The position numbers and the translations under genes are program-made. The notes beneath the pieces are model-generated. The model did no database searches, was not told the DNA's origin, and worked only from the letters and a program-made list of their open reading frames with translations. 64,000 nucleotides of DNA from Lutraria lutraria (lineage: Eukaryota; Mollusca; Bivalvia; Venerida; Mactridae). Position 1 is the first letter of the stretch. Every line of letters starts with the position of its first letter. Positions 45,522 to 57,825 of this stretch are shown here, in pieces. Where the stretch lies: the NCBI GenBank assembly GCA_964023205.1, contig OZ026837.1, forward strand, positions 14,919,479-14,983,478. The letters are read 5' to 3'.

Positions 45522-46235
45522 ATCTGAAAGATCAATTACTGGCTTGTAATATCTTTTAGGAAACACTTTCATAGAACGGAAGATTTTAGATTATAGAGGT
45601 CTTTTCAAGTCCTGAAATTTCTTTTAATTACGATATTACCAATATCTAATACTAGATCATCTGTAACCAATGCCTATCCCTCACTTTTGACCTTTGTATA
45701 AACTAGTATTCAGCAGTTTGTGCTGGATGGCATTAGTCTTATAAGTTTGGTCTTGTGTAATGAATTACGTTATAGTGTAGTTCCATCCATTTGTTGTAAA
45801 TATTACATACAGAGTATTTTGTTTTTGTTACAAATCAATTAGCCTTGGTAGGGTCAAGGAAAATTAGTATATCTTACTGTATATATTAAGTTATGTACAG
45901 CCCGGTTATAGGGTTTGTGTTTATTGCAATATATATAGTGTATTGCGCTCGGTAAAGTTTACTAAACGCTACATTTGCATACAGACAATGATTACAGACG
46001 CTATCAAGCTAGTCAAACTTATCAGACTGTCTGTAACGGAAAGATACTTTTCCAATTTGGCCCCTACCCGCACAGGCTGAGAGGATGGCCGTTCCAAATT
46101 CTGCAATGAAATCGGCCAACCGAAAGTCAAATACTTAAGTATTATTAAGCCTACTATTGATAATTCAGACAATGTCAATAAGGTTTCCTGAAATCTAGTC
46201 ACCTCTCGAAGAATCTTTATACTATCAGATCATTA

Positions 46236-46283
46236 ATGTAACCAAGGACTTATATATGTATGTATATAAGTCCTTGATGTAAC
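46236..46283. repeat. 34-bp palindrome flanked by ATGTAAC, copy 2
   Basis: Palindrome 46243-46276 differs from copy 1 by one base pair near the centre. Both flanks carry ATGTAAC, and TTA precedes the left flank in both copies. Confidence 0.85.
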
Positions 46284-47314
46284 CAAAAAATTGCCCAATT
46301 TTTGGTCAGTTTGGCTGAGTACCCTAGTGTCGTGAAGCGACAGTAAATTGAAACTGAAAGTAGACCTAATTAGTAATTCATGTCCGATTGTCATGATGAA
46401 AACACATGGAGTCTATCATAACCAATATACACAGACACTGAGGTATAAAAAACATCACTAAGCGTACTAATTTGTAGAAAATAATAGATAACAGTTCCCA
46501 AACACAAATTAATAGTGATGGCATTTAAATTTTCATTTTAACAGTTATTAACGGTATTTGTAGTTAACTCTGTCTACATTATCCAAAATACAATTTTGAA
46601 AATTGAAAAAAATAGTATCCTTCTGACACAATAATTACCTTCAACTTAACTGGACGCTTAACAATGACACAGATAATTAATAAAGAAATCAAAATATTAA
46701 TCGATCAACTGTTTTGTTTACATCAACACCGTTTGCACGTGGTGGACAGGCAGTCGCTAAAGACACCAGAAGAGCGAGGACACCAGTAGAGGTAGGTTCG
46801 GTTAAATTCAGTAACTCCGCCTTCTAAATACATCTATCTACATCTAATTTATACTGCTACAAAATCGTATGTATGTATAAGTCCTTGATCTTACACTAGG
46901 TACTTCCAATTCCATTATTAACAGTAAAATATATTAAATTAAGACACCTATCCTCACTGGATGTCCACTTTTAACCAAATGGTCATGTCACATAGAAAAT
47001 ACATATAAAAAAATATATTATTTCATATTTAATTTTAAATAATATTAATATTTATTATTTTTTAAAGATATTTTTATGTGACATGACCCTTTGCTTTCAA
47101 CTCGTTTGTAATGTGCAAGTGTAAATAAACTGGTTCCTTGAAATAAATTGGTTCCCCCTATAGAGTGGAAAAATGTTTATAGTAGACGAAAATTACCGAA
47201 CAAAATCAATGTCCCTTAATACGTGTTTCTATTCGGTAAATGTGCTTGTGTGTTTACAGACAAGCAATTTAGCAGTCAACTGTAAGAATTGTAAAATAAC
47301 CATTCTCAAATCCA

Positions 47315-47625
47315 AACAGCTTCAATCTCGAACACTCAAATCTTTGGATCGAAACTCTCCACACTCAAATCTCTGCACTCAAACCCTATAGCTCTCAAAT
47401 CTCACTACTCAAATCCTGACTCTAAACTCTCAGCACTCAAATCTCTGCACTCAAACCCTATAGCTCTCAAATCTCACTACTCAAATCCTGACTCTAAACT
47501 CTCCACACTCAAATCTCTGCACTGAAACCCTAGCTCTCAAATCTCACTACTCAAATCCTGACTCTAAACTCTCCACACTCAACTTGATCTCTGCACTCAA
47601 ATCTTAGTACTGAAATCCTTTTATG
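47315..47625 (+). repeat. 72-bp minisatellite built from CTCAAATC words
   Basis: CTCTGCACTC begins at 47371, 47443, 47515 (as CTCTGCACTG) and about 47589. Each 72-bp unit is itself made of short ACTCAAATC/CTCTCAAATC sub-repeats. The 72-codon open frame at its left edge is chance sequence. Confidence 0.9.
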
Positions 47626-48192
47626 TCAGATTTTACTCGTCTTTATTCTAATGTCTTGCCTGAGAACAAGTTCTTATCTAAGGATAGGGTACGTATTACA
47701 CTGACTTTAAAGTTACGCTTGTCTTTAGAACACTCATACATTTAAAGCCGACTAGCTATTATATCAATTAATGTTATTTTGAGCAAGGGAGTGTGTGGTT
47801 ATGTGCGTCTTGTAAGGCGTTGCATTGTCGTGCTGGAATAGCCTGGTCCGTTATTTTGTATGAATAATAATTATCATGGTGTTGTTTAAATATTGATGTA
47901 ACGCTGATCATTGACATTTCCTGGGATATTGACAACATTGACTCCTCTTGTTGTTTGGGCACACGAATGCCTGAGGGTCATATTGGAGTGTCATTTTACT
48001 GTGTGCATGCCAAGCTCCGATTAAATAACAGATCCCACTTTAAAAATGGTCACACGCTTTTTAGGATTGTATATGCCGTCTGTGCACCCGTAACATATGC
48101 ACTCATGACTATCATCCTTTGGATGTCCACCTGTAATTAAGCATGTCATGCATCTTAATACCACATGCCCGACCCACTGTGTGACTATTTAG

Positions 48193-48371
48193 ATTCAGTG
48201 CAACCTCTCCAAAGCAACACCCTTTGGTTATGTTGTTGTTGAGAGGTTGTTGCTCTAGAGAGGTTGAATTCATACATAGTTAAATCATGCTGTGAGAAAA
48301 ATCATATGTTGCTATTGAAGGGAGGGGGTGGGGTGCTCAAGAAAGGGCCTCTCTGGAGAGGTTGCACTGTA
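48193..48371. mobile_element. MITE family ACAGTACAACCTCTCC, copy 3
   Basis: Starts TTCAGTGCAACCTCTCC and ends GGAGAGGTTGCACTGTAA. Interior TTGAGAGGTTGTTGCTC. Intact at both ends. Confidence 0.8.
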
Positions 48372-48592
48372 AGTCAACCTCAACATCTGTAAATTATGAT
48401 CAACATATTTGTGTTATAAAAGTGTATAATTAAGAGATTTTCTGACAGAGTAATATCCTAAATAGAATTTTACTATTTAAAGGGAAGCTAATCTGGTATA
48501 ACGAATACACACGAATTGTCTCCCTTGTGTGCCATTTATAACGTGATCAACATGAACTCATATGGAACTGCTGAGTTGTTAGTGTGTAATAG

Positions 48593-48721
48593 CACAGGAA
48601 CCTGTTATTCAATAAAAAAAAATATGTCCAACAAAAAATTACCTACGTGTAAAAAGTTTTTTCTATACGTAGGTAATTTTTTATTGAGCATATTTTTTTT
48701 ATTGAATAACAGGTTCCTGTG
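48593..48721. mobile_element. 129-bp foldback element with target duplication
   Basis: Arms of about 60 bp: CACAGGAACCTGTTATTCAA at the left and the exact complement at the right; inner arms TTACCTACGT and ACGTAGGTAA. Direct GTAATAG flanks both sides (48586-48592, 48722-48728). The 69-codon open frame across it reads through the hairpin and is not a gene. Confidence 0.85.
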
Positions 48722-50031
48722 GTAATAGAACGTAAGCATGGCTCAAATATTTATTGAATAAATGTACATTGTACTTGCAATGAATGATCCTATTATCTTG
48801 TACCCGTTCATGTCACAGACAATTGTTGTTCATGTCTGCAAATCATAATTTTTTTTTTGTAAATTGTAGATTTCTTGTAATAAGCAAAGACCTACACATA
48901 CATGTATGTATAGATCTTTGTAATAAGTATGTATCATTTTGATATAAGGAACGTTTATTTGAAATCAGTATAGATGCTGAGCCCAATGTGAACATACATT
49001 TACATATGACGTGATTGTACGTGACAAAGACAAATGAAGGCAGTATATATATACTTCTTATATACATACAAAGCCATTTATTTTCTGATATTGTAATACA
49101 AATGTACATGTATATTCAATAATTTACTATGCAATGTGTGATGCCATTATATATATATCCCCCAGAATTTAAGAGTTATTACAAGGAATCTAATACGATC
49201 TAGGTGTAAATCTTGTGATAAGAGTTACAGGTCAGTTTATGATACAAATATATTATAACTTGGCCATTTTACAATCAAAATATGCAACATTACAAAACTA
49301 TGTGTCTTTGTCTGTCTTTGTTGTAAGAAATAGTGTCCTTGTCATATTTTATACGGTATTTGCATATTTTTGCAGAATATAGTACGTAGGGCTCCCCAAA
49401 ATGGTTCCCGTTCACTCATCACTTTCGATTGGTCTTCATTGATTTGGACCAGGAAACTTCTTTTCCCGCTTGTTGCATCATCATCGTTTTACGTGCACTG
49501 CGGCTTAAGTGGCTGCGTTGCACATATAATGGACGCAAATAGTCTATTTTGTAATTCAATGACTCCAGAATTTGAGCTTTTTAAATGGTTTGAATGAAGA
49601 CCCAGTAAATACCGGCACTGGAACAGAAGTTTTGTGTTGAAAGGTATGCCAGACAGGTACTGTTAGAATCACGTGCGGATCGACTTCAGGTTACTATATT
49701 TCCAATACTTGGTGGACATTACCGTAATTGAACTGAATGTTATGAGTTGTAAGGGGTTTCACTTTCTTATATAGTTGTGGTCTGTAAAAGACGCCTTCCC
49801 CTTTGAAAATTTCTTTAAATGTGCTATTTTCCCCAAATTTCCAAATTGTCGGGATTCCCTATCTTGTTTCAGGTGTTGATTTTTCTCCCAAAGAGGCTTT
49901 AAACTACTATTTCATCCCTACACAAAGGGCTAGGGATGCCTTCCCAAAAAATGTAGAAAACCCCAGCGTTTATGTAAATTAACCATGGAGCTGTGGATAA
50001 AAGCGAATCAACAACTCGATCTTCACTGGCG

Positions 50032-50065
50032 GTAGGTAGTTGTATTAGTTCTAATACAACTACCT
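50032..50065. repeat. 15-bp inverted repeat
   Basis: AGGTAGTTGTATTA and its exact complement TAATACAACTACCT separated by 4 nt. Two open frames crossing it are mirror artefacts. Confidence 0.75.
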
Positions 50066-50745
50066 GCTGGCGGGCAATTTCAGGTAAGTTGTTGTTCTTA
50101 TTTGTCAACAAATTGTTTGTTTCTCAGGTTACTTGCTCATTGAGTGTTGGTTGGGGATTGTTCTTCTTGCAAGCAAAGCAAAGAGATTTATTAATGCCAT
50201 CTTAATATTTAATTAATTAAGAAACTAATGTCAGTACTTTGTATTGATTTTCGAAACAACCTGTGGCTCAGTGGCTTTCTGAAGGGGAATTATAGCATGA
50301 TAAATTTATCAGAAAATGGAAAAAATATGAAATAAAAACCATCAACAGTTACTGAGAGGGTGATTATTTATCAATTTTATTGCATTTCAACATGCAGCAT
50401 AAAGTCATGGTATTGGTGACAAATGTGCATGCATGCACTCCTGGTATCCTAGGGTAAGCCTATTCCTCTTCTTTAAGTTATGGGACTTCCTTAACTTCTT
50501 TTCAGTGGGAAATATGACTTCATTTTGGGGAAAATATAACACTTTGGGACTATCAAGGGGAAAGAGCTTTTATAAGGTTGTAAAATGTACAAAAAAGATT
50601 CAATGAATATGATTTTTTTTATAAAATCTAACTACTTGCTGACCTACTATGAGAAAACCTTTTTAGATTAAATATATATGTTACTACAAATCATTGTCTA
50701 AATGAATTCCACTTGATATTCATTGACAATCTCAATCTGAAGCCT

Positions 50746-51043
50746 GCCCGGCTAGCTCAGTGGTTAGAGCGTTTGTCTGATGATCGAGAGGTTGTGAGTT
50801 TGAACCCCTGGCGAGGCTCACACTGTCCGTTACAAATTTGACTGAAGATAGTATATACTATGTTAAATTATCCTCCACCTCTAAATTATGTGGGGTAGCT
50901 TGGCAGAAGCTTACGGATAGAATGTGGTTAGTACTGGTTAAGGCCTAAATGAATTCCAGAAAAGCTAGTAAGGATATCTGCCCGCCACTATATGACTGAA
51001 ATAATGTTGAAAATCGTGTAAAACCCAATGAAACAAACAAACA
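50746..51043 (+). repeat. tRNA-derived SINE (family A), full-length copy
   Basis: Box A TAGCTCAGTGG, box B GAGTTTGAACCC, body blocks CCTCCACCTCTAAATTATG and GGTTAAGGCCTAAATGAA, tail AACCCAATGAAACAAAC. Best-preserved family A copy in the window. Confidence 0.9.
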
Positions 51044-51361
51044 GTACAATCTAAACACGGTCAGGCAATTATAATGATCCTTGTAAATAAAGATTTGATT
51101 GAATAAACAGTAGGTCATATAACTATCAGTCAGAATTATTGATAAGATTTTAAATTTTGTATCAACCCAGAGAAATCTATAATGCGTTACAAAATTCATC
51201 TCCTTTCAGGCCTTTGGTTAAGTTGTATATTTTAATGTTATATGTTTAACTCGAAAATCTAGTGATAATCAAATACTTTTAACCCTATACACATCAAGTT
51301 GTTTTTAACCCTTGTTGTAATTAAGTCTTTTTAACATACACCAAATGTGAAATACCGCCAT

Positions 51362-51890
51362 AATGGACCGGTCGTCTAGTGGTAACACTGTGGACTGCTG
51401 GATGAAGGTCATAGGTTCGATTCTTGGCTCTACCTTCAGGTATTGCAGGGATGCTTATTCTGTGTCCTCATCCCCACTACTGAGCTAAGTACAAATGTAC
51501 TGAGTTAAGAAAGTCACAGAGATAATGTGAGGTATGTATCAGTGTTTTACACTGGGCACAATAAGGAACCAGAAAGAGATATTCGAAATAAGAGGAGGGA
51601 TATACTAGTAAATGCCCGGTTCTCCTGTATCTTCTCTCCTTCCTTCTCTCAGGGGTGGCCATGAAGTGATCATAGCCAGGGTTCTCAATAACAGCAGGCT
51701 GCAGGCCAATCTAGCCACTTAGAAATGTGTTTGGGCCTGTTAGGAATCTCAAAAGTTCATAAAATATTACTAGAAAATGCCCAGACCCCCGAGCAGGCCA
51801 GTTAGCTAGTCTAGCTTTTGGGCATGTTGACCACAAACTTATTGAGAATGCTGCATAGCTGTCAAATGGATCATTAAACAACAGATAAAT
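51362..51890 (+). repeat. tRNA-derived SINE (family C), split by an insertion
   Basis: Head: TCGTCTAGTGGTAACACTG and box B AGGTTCGATTCTTGG. Body runs to the CTCAGGGGTGGCCATGAAG block and 51675. It then resumes at about 51855 with CTGTCAAATGGATCATTAAA and ends ACAACAGATAAATAG. The interruption is the element at 51678-51853. Confidence 0.8.
51678..51853. mobile_element. CAGGGTTCTCAATAA element inserted in a SINE
   Basis: Left end CAGGGTTCTCAATAA, right end TTATTGAGAATGCTG (inverted, diverged in the last bases). Flanked by CATAG direct repeats. Same family, opposite orientation, at 63304-63489: both share GGCCTGTTAGG-type and GCAGGCCAAT-type words. Confidence 0.75.
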
Positions 51891-52869
51891 AGATAATAAT
51901 ACTGAGATTATTCTCACACAGTCTTATTTTGTTACTACCAAGTCAAATTTACACATTGGTATCAATTACCCTTAATTTCTTACTATCCTTTTCTGAAGGA
52001 TATGATCTTTATTACTTCCCTTTTTATTTAAATGTTCGCTTTATGACCGTAATTTGTCGATTCGCCATAAAACAACATTTAAAAAATTCTATATGAGGGT
52101 TTTGAAGGATAAATGTTGTGCTATATCCTGTCTCCAAGAACAAAAAAGAAAAATAGTAATTGCATGTCTGTGCCTCAAAATTGACAACATTTTGTCTGGT
52201 ACGTTATTTACATGTAATAACCAAACATCATGATTGGGAACTATTGTCATTAGGTATGCATTAGTTTTATATCGTACGATATTCCGATAGTAAGAAAATT
52301 ATATCATACGACCTCATCTTGTGTTTTGTGGCATTCATTCAAGCACATAGATTTTGTATGGTGTTATTCTGTAGATTTAATATTGTCATTGTCTCGTGCG
52401 GAAATTTATAATCTTGTTTTTTGTCCCTTATGTGTGCATTGTAGCACTTTGTACAGTCCTGTTGCATAATTCATCATTACATTGCAAGCTATAATTTAGC
52501 CTTCTTGTATTGGAATGCTGATTATATACATTGATGTTGTTATAGACCGGATGTCTCAAAGAGCCAAAACTCTTGTATTGAATCTATTGATATAATAACA
52601 ATAGTCTACCCATTGTGAACAGGAAGGTTAATAACAAATTGTGTTATACAGAACTAGACTACTGTTTGCAGGGTCGGCAAAATCATTCGTCCATATTGCC
52701 CAGGTTGTCCCGCAGCCTGTGTAAACAAGTGAAAATTTCCAGAATTTACTACATTAATATCATACGGACAAGTTGAGAAATTTTTTGCCAGCCCTCAGGT
52801 TTGTTGGCTTTTATTCCGTTTCAGTGTTTTTTATGTCCCACCATTCGAAATGCTGCAGGTTTGTCTGTA

Positions 52870-53350
52870 CATGTAATTGCTTTTAATTGGATTGGATTTT
52901 CAGGCACCGGACCAAAGGACATGTCCGATGGATTGTGTGTCGGTCCGATAAAGAATCTTAATCTCATTGGAACGGCTGTCCAGCAACTTATTACCTGATG
53001 TTTACACTTGTTTACTGCTTCTGGTCTGGCAGATTTCCTTTCGGTCCGACAGAATTTTCAAGTTTGTTGGACCGACTGTCCGTCAGATTTTTTCGCCTTT
53101 CGTGAAGTCAGGATTTTGAAAGGTAAATAAAGAGATCAACCATGTCGCAAGATAGGGCTTAATTATTTAATACATTTTGCCAGTTCAGCTTTTCATAGCT
53201 GTCACTTGCTTGGCACGCCTGAATTTTGATGAGGACTAAAATACTATGTTCGTTTACATCCACGCACCATGCAATTGTTAAATTAGTTACCATTTCATGT
53301 TGCATTGCAAGTCTATGTAAGTTCAGTTTCCATGAGTACTTACAGCACTT
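52870..53350 (+). repeat. Duplicated segment, copy 1 (with internal insertion)
   Basis: TGTAATTGCTTTTAATTGGA, then after a ~204-bp insertion AGGTAAAT..GATAGGGCTTAATT, CATGCAATT and GTTGCA-TGCAAGTC recur in the same order at 57826-58085. Copy 1 contains the insertion 52902-53105. Confidence 0.8.
52902..53105 (+). mobile_element. Insertion carrying the GTCCGATGGATTGTGTG repeat
   Basis: Present in copy 1 of the duplicated segment and absent from copy 2, where GGATTTTGA is uninterrupted. GGATTTT is repeated on both sides of the insertion, consistent with a 7-8 bp target duplication. Related sequence at 4132-4290. Confidence 0.65.
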
Positions 53351-53402
53351 TTATTTCAACCGTGAATAAAAACAGTTGATTGACAATGTTGAAACCTAAG
53401 GA

Positions 53403-53423
53403 GGGGGGGGGGGGGGGGGGGGG
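53403..53423 (+). repeat. Poly-G run, 21 bp
   Basis: Uninterrupted G homopolymer followed by ACTGGGG. Shorter runs lie near 56801, 63365 (G) and at 33379, 40683 (C). Length may be unreliable from sequencing. Confidence 0.8.
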
Positions 53424-53586
53424 ACTGGGGTATGTAGCAATATTTCTGAACTTTTTTTTGTGAACTTGAGACGCAAATTGCTAAAGTCAGCTAGACATAT
53501 TCCATTAAGGTTTATTAGACCATAAAAACGTGTCTGTGTATTTTGTCAAAGTGAATTTCCTTTATAGGTTCCATAATCTGTACAAA

Positions 53587-53767
53587 TACAATCAAACCCG
53601 TGTTAGCAGCCACCTTTAAATAAAGGCCACCCTGTGAATAAAGGCCATTTTTAAGACCGTCGTTGATAATTTAGGGCAAAATGACCTGAGCCTGAATAAA
53701 GGCCACCTGTCAATAAAGGCCACATTATGTATTTCCCAAGGGTGGTCATTGTTCACAGGTTTGACTA
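53587..53767. mobile_element. Palindromic MITE family TACAGTCAAACCTGTG, copy 4
   Basis: Starts TACAATCAAACCCGTG and ends TTCACAGGTTTGACTA. The interior repeats AATAAAGGCCAC three times. Confidence 0.8.
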
Positions 53768-54479
53768 TTTGAATTGTTTTAAAATTACTTGAACATGCCT
53801 GGATACATAACTTAAATATAAGAGCTGTCTGTATCTTACATGGTAACTCAATTAGCTACACTGTAATGGTGAACATGTATCTCAGGATACAAGAATAATC
53901 AGTTAATCAGGTGAGGAAATCATAATCTACATGGTAAAATCTGTAGATCAGTATCGGAAATACGCAAATCTGAACTTTTAGTGTATCTTCTCTGAATTCT
54001 GATGGTAGAGATATCAATTATCCGAATTTGGTCTTTAATTTGACAGAAATTCTTATTGAAAATAGTAAATTCTTTTTATATCTTATTCAATTAGTTATTT
54101 ATAATTAAGAGGGACATTTTATGTGTAGTACTTGTGAAAGGGATGACCGATGGTCCAGTGGTAATTTAATGCACAGGACTAAGTAACAAAATGGAGTTTT
54201 TCTCCACCTTACGTGTGATTTGATGCATTAAGCAAAAAAATGTTTTCGCTGACAAAAAATTAGGGGTCTTGTGACCGGTCAGGAGAATCTTTTTAAAAAG
54301 ATTTTTTTTGTTGGTACAGTGTAAATGAAAGTATTGACAAGAATTAATTGACTGAAAATTAAAAAATGATGTTGAGAAGGCCGAACATATGACTGTTGGT
54401 CAGGTTAGACCCTTTATATCCATCAAAGGTTTCTGATAGCGGGTAACCATTTTGTTCAGGGCTCTACATTAATATTAAA

Positions 54480-55755
54480 ATCTATCCAATCCACGATTTA
54501 ACACTTATGATCCACAAATCGAATCACGAATCTATTGTTATCAAGTATCCCATCTAAAACTTCAATGTTGCAGTCCTGAAGACAGCTAAATTTAATTTTC
54601 TTTTAGGAATAATGAAGTAAATTGATATAAATTTTTCTATGGCTTAAATTTATACATACTCCCTTCCAATCAATAGATTTACCAGCATCATTTTCTGGTT
54701 TGATTATGTGACCCAATATTTAAAGATTGGATTGGACCTCTTGGCAAACAAGGTAGTCTATGATGAGTCAATAGATATATTCAGAGAAAAGGGATTTTTA
54801 AGAACAAAGAATACATTATATGTCAAAAAACAAGATCGCGAACTACGAATCTCAGTAATGACTAGGGCTGTCCCGATATGGCGGTGTAACGGTACGTACC
54901 GGTACAGTGCTGAACGATATGTGTATCGTATCGGAAGGTCCCGTATCGGCCATATCGCGGTTTATTGTTTTATATTAAAACATTCTTAGAATGTTGAATA
55001 ACTGAACTAGAGTTGCCAATTTACTCTCGTTTTATCGTCGACATTGCTTACGCAACTAATATCTGGGATTCCCTTCTCTATTTATAGACATTAGCTGAAT
55101 TCGAATATTCAGATTTTGTCAAGTAGATATATATTGACTTATAAATTGCAATACGCTACCATGTAGTTTTACATAAAAATATGGCAACATTTTGTTTTGC
55201 AGATTAATGAAAAAAAAGAAGCACATACAAATGTATATAGTTATCTATTAGAAGTGTCAACACGATGTCAAGCTAGTGTAGTGATGGGAACACATATGTC
55301 TCGTTATCATAAGTTGAAGGTTTCAAAAGTTCATTATTAATTATATATTAGTTAATAAATTTGATTCCTTAAACAGTTTTATATGGCTAGGTTCTATTCT
55401 TGATATAAGGTCATTTATGGGACAGAGATTTAAACTTGCTAATATTTTTCATAATCAACTAACATATATGTGAATCAAATTGATGACTTTAAGTACAAGA
55501 CAAAACACCCTTTTAACAGTTAACATGACTTTCTAGCACTAAACAAGTGTGCAGAGTTCCCGAAAATACTAATTTTACAACGTTTTTCTTTACTTTGAAA
55601 TATTTTCATATCGTATCGTTGATATATCGCTAGTACCGTATCGCAATACGTATTGTATCGGCTGAGATTTGTATCGGGACAGCCCTAGTAATGACGATTA
55701 TTCGTACTCGATTTTTCAAAATGATTCGTGATTACCCTAGTACTCGGAGCTATCA
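54480..55755. mobile_element. hAT-like MITE, copy 3, 5'-truncated and interrupted
   Basis: 54480-54862 and 55688-55755 together match 41195-41590 (CCAATCCACGATT, ATCGAATCACGAATC, AGTAATGACGATTATTC). The first 40 bp of the family are missing. Interrupted by the element at 54863-55687. Confidence 0.8.
54863..55687. mobile_element. 825-bp hAT-like element with exact 8-bp target duplication
   Basis: Ends TAGGGCTGTCCCGATA and TATCGGGACAGCCCTA are inverted repeats. Direct GTAATGAC lies on both sides (54855-54862, 55688-55695). Sub-terminal CGTATCGG/CGATACG words are also inverted. No transposase frame over 60 codons inside except chance. Nested in hAT-like copy 3. Confidence 0.88.
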
Positions 55756-57082
55756 ACTTGCCCCTTCCGAAAATGAACGTACCAAAACTAAGTGATAAAA
55801 CACTTAATTAACAGTTTCTGGATTGAGATTAATGTTAATCAGTATAGAATGCTGTTCCATAGTATAAAAGATAATTGTTGTTTAGCTCCAAATTTGCAGT
55901 TTTATTTTCACTTAGCTATTCGGACAATGAGGGCGTACGTTCAACTTGTCCTGACCTCAAACTTGGTTGCCAAAACCTATGGGATGAACTAACTTTAATG
56001 TAAAACCCTGCCATTACAAGTAAAATAGATACTTGTTGACAGTGTGCTGAACTAATAACCGCTAAATGTTACATGAGGAAATGATTATATTCTATATTTA
56101 CATTGTTAATTAAGTTCTGCTATAATGGTGTAAAAAATGATAGTCCAAATGTACTGAAGCAATAAAGATGTATTTGTCTGTTAATGGTTAAGTTTTTTAC
56201 ATCATTTTGCTTCTTACATATAAAAACATTAAGTAAATAAAACAGATATCACATATTGTTTGTGTTATGTCAATATGGTTTCCTTGATTAACAGAAATGT
56301 AAATATCTCACATTGTCATAGCTAGGCTGATCTGTACCTAGATGGTTGTGTTTTATGATTTCATTGATATGATTTTCAGAGTAAATTCAATGATTCTATA
56401 ATTGATGAGTTATTGAAGATCATATGTATAACTAATGGCTTTAATTTCTCCAGGGAAAGATTTCAATCAATACCTGTTTCGTGATTTTCATGATCACAAT
56501 GTTGACCCTACTGAGGGACTTAAATCTTAATGGTCGCAAGTGGTATCAATTTTTTTTTCTGAAACCTTGGCATGTACTCAGATTCTGTTGACCAGAGATA
56601 GCCGACCAGTCAATTTTTTAGTTTGAGGCTCAAGTTTCGATTGCTGATCAATTTGGTTGATACTTATTAGATAATTATAAGTTATATATGCTAAATGACA
56701 TTTTGCTGGTTTGTATGACAGTGCGACATTGTCGGTGATATAATTTACATCAAAATAAAAAATATCTGCGCCAAAAAGACCGAAAAAAAATATGATTGGG
56801 GGGGGGGCGGAATTACCGGTAATCCTGTTACTGGAAACTTCATTTAAGTCATATCAGTTTAAAACTCTAAACAAACCAAACTTGTTGCCTCCCCATTTGT
56901 AATCACTTATAGCAAATCAGTGTTTTTAGGGGACTGATTTGGGGCCAAATTTGGGCCCCATACCTTTGTTTGAAATATTAGTATGTTTTTCCCTATGAAG
57001 ATTTATGGAAATTCCATTCAGTTGTATTTATATTATCTTCCTAGGACCCTGCCACCTTTCCAGTAAAATTGAAAAAACAAAA

Positions 57083-57257
57083 ACAAGTTATGTTAGCAAC
57101 CACTCCGGATATCGGCCACCCTGTGAATAATGGTCATTCCTTTAAATTCTTTTTACTTTCATATTTAGAACAAAATTACCTCTGAGTAGGGGCCACCTGT
57201 CATTAAAGGTCACATTTTGTCTACCCAAAGGTGGCCTTTGTTCACAGGTTTGACTGT
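57083..57257. mobile_element. Palindromic MITE family TACAGTCAAACCTGTG, copy 5
   Basis: Left end decayed (AAGTTATGTTAGCAACCAC), right end GTTCACAGGTTTGACTGTT. Interior GGCCACCTGTCATTAAAGG. Confidence 0.7.
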
Positions 57258-57663
57258 TCATAAATATGTATTATCTACATAAACCTATACATGAAATATT
57301 TATGGAATTTTCAAAATAACCAATTTAATTAATGTGATGTGAAATTAAATTACACTATTATGTTATATAGACAAATAATGTGTACTTCAGACTAGTCGAA
57401 TAACAGGGAATATGAAGTATTGTGTCTTGAAAGTGATTAAAATTGATTAATACTTAGTAAAATTTGTTACATAAACATTTCAAATGAATGTGTAATAAAT
57501 CCTTTCATTTTGGCTTGCCATTATAAATGCGTCAATGAGTAGCTTTTTATACCTACCAAGTTATTGTGTAAACACCAAATTGTATCAATTAATATTTTAA
57601 TATTCCATACAAACACTCACTGTGTTTTTCAGTGACATTAAGCTGAAGTACAGCTTATTGTAG

Positions 57664-57821
57664 TACAGTGAAACCTGTGTACAAAGGCCAACCTTGGGAA
57701 ATACAGTGGCCATTGTTGACAGGTGGTCTTCATTTGGAGGTCATTTTGTATTAAACTATAAATGATTTATTTACAGGGTGGCTTTTATGTAGAGGTGGCC
57801 GCTTACACAGGTTTGATTATA
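57664..57821. mobile_element. Palindromic MITE family TACAGTCAAACCTGTG, copy 6
   Basis: Starts TACAGTGAAACCTGTG and ends TACACAGGTTTGATTATA. Directly abuts copy 2 of the duplicated segment. Confidence 0.8.
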
Positions 57822-57825
57822 TATG

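Noticed and set aside
49370..49597. 75-codon frame after a TTTTGCAG acceptor as an exon
   Set aside because: No compatible neighbour exon or recognisable family; amino-acid composition is not typical of the real exons here.
54708..54989. 93-codon frame as a transposase fragment
   Set aside because: It crosses the junction of two nested MITEs and does not match any transposase motif.
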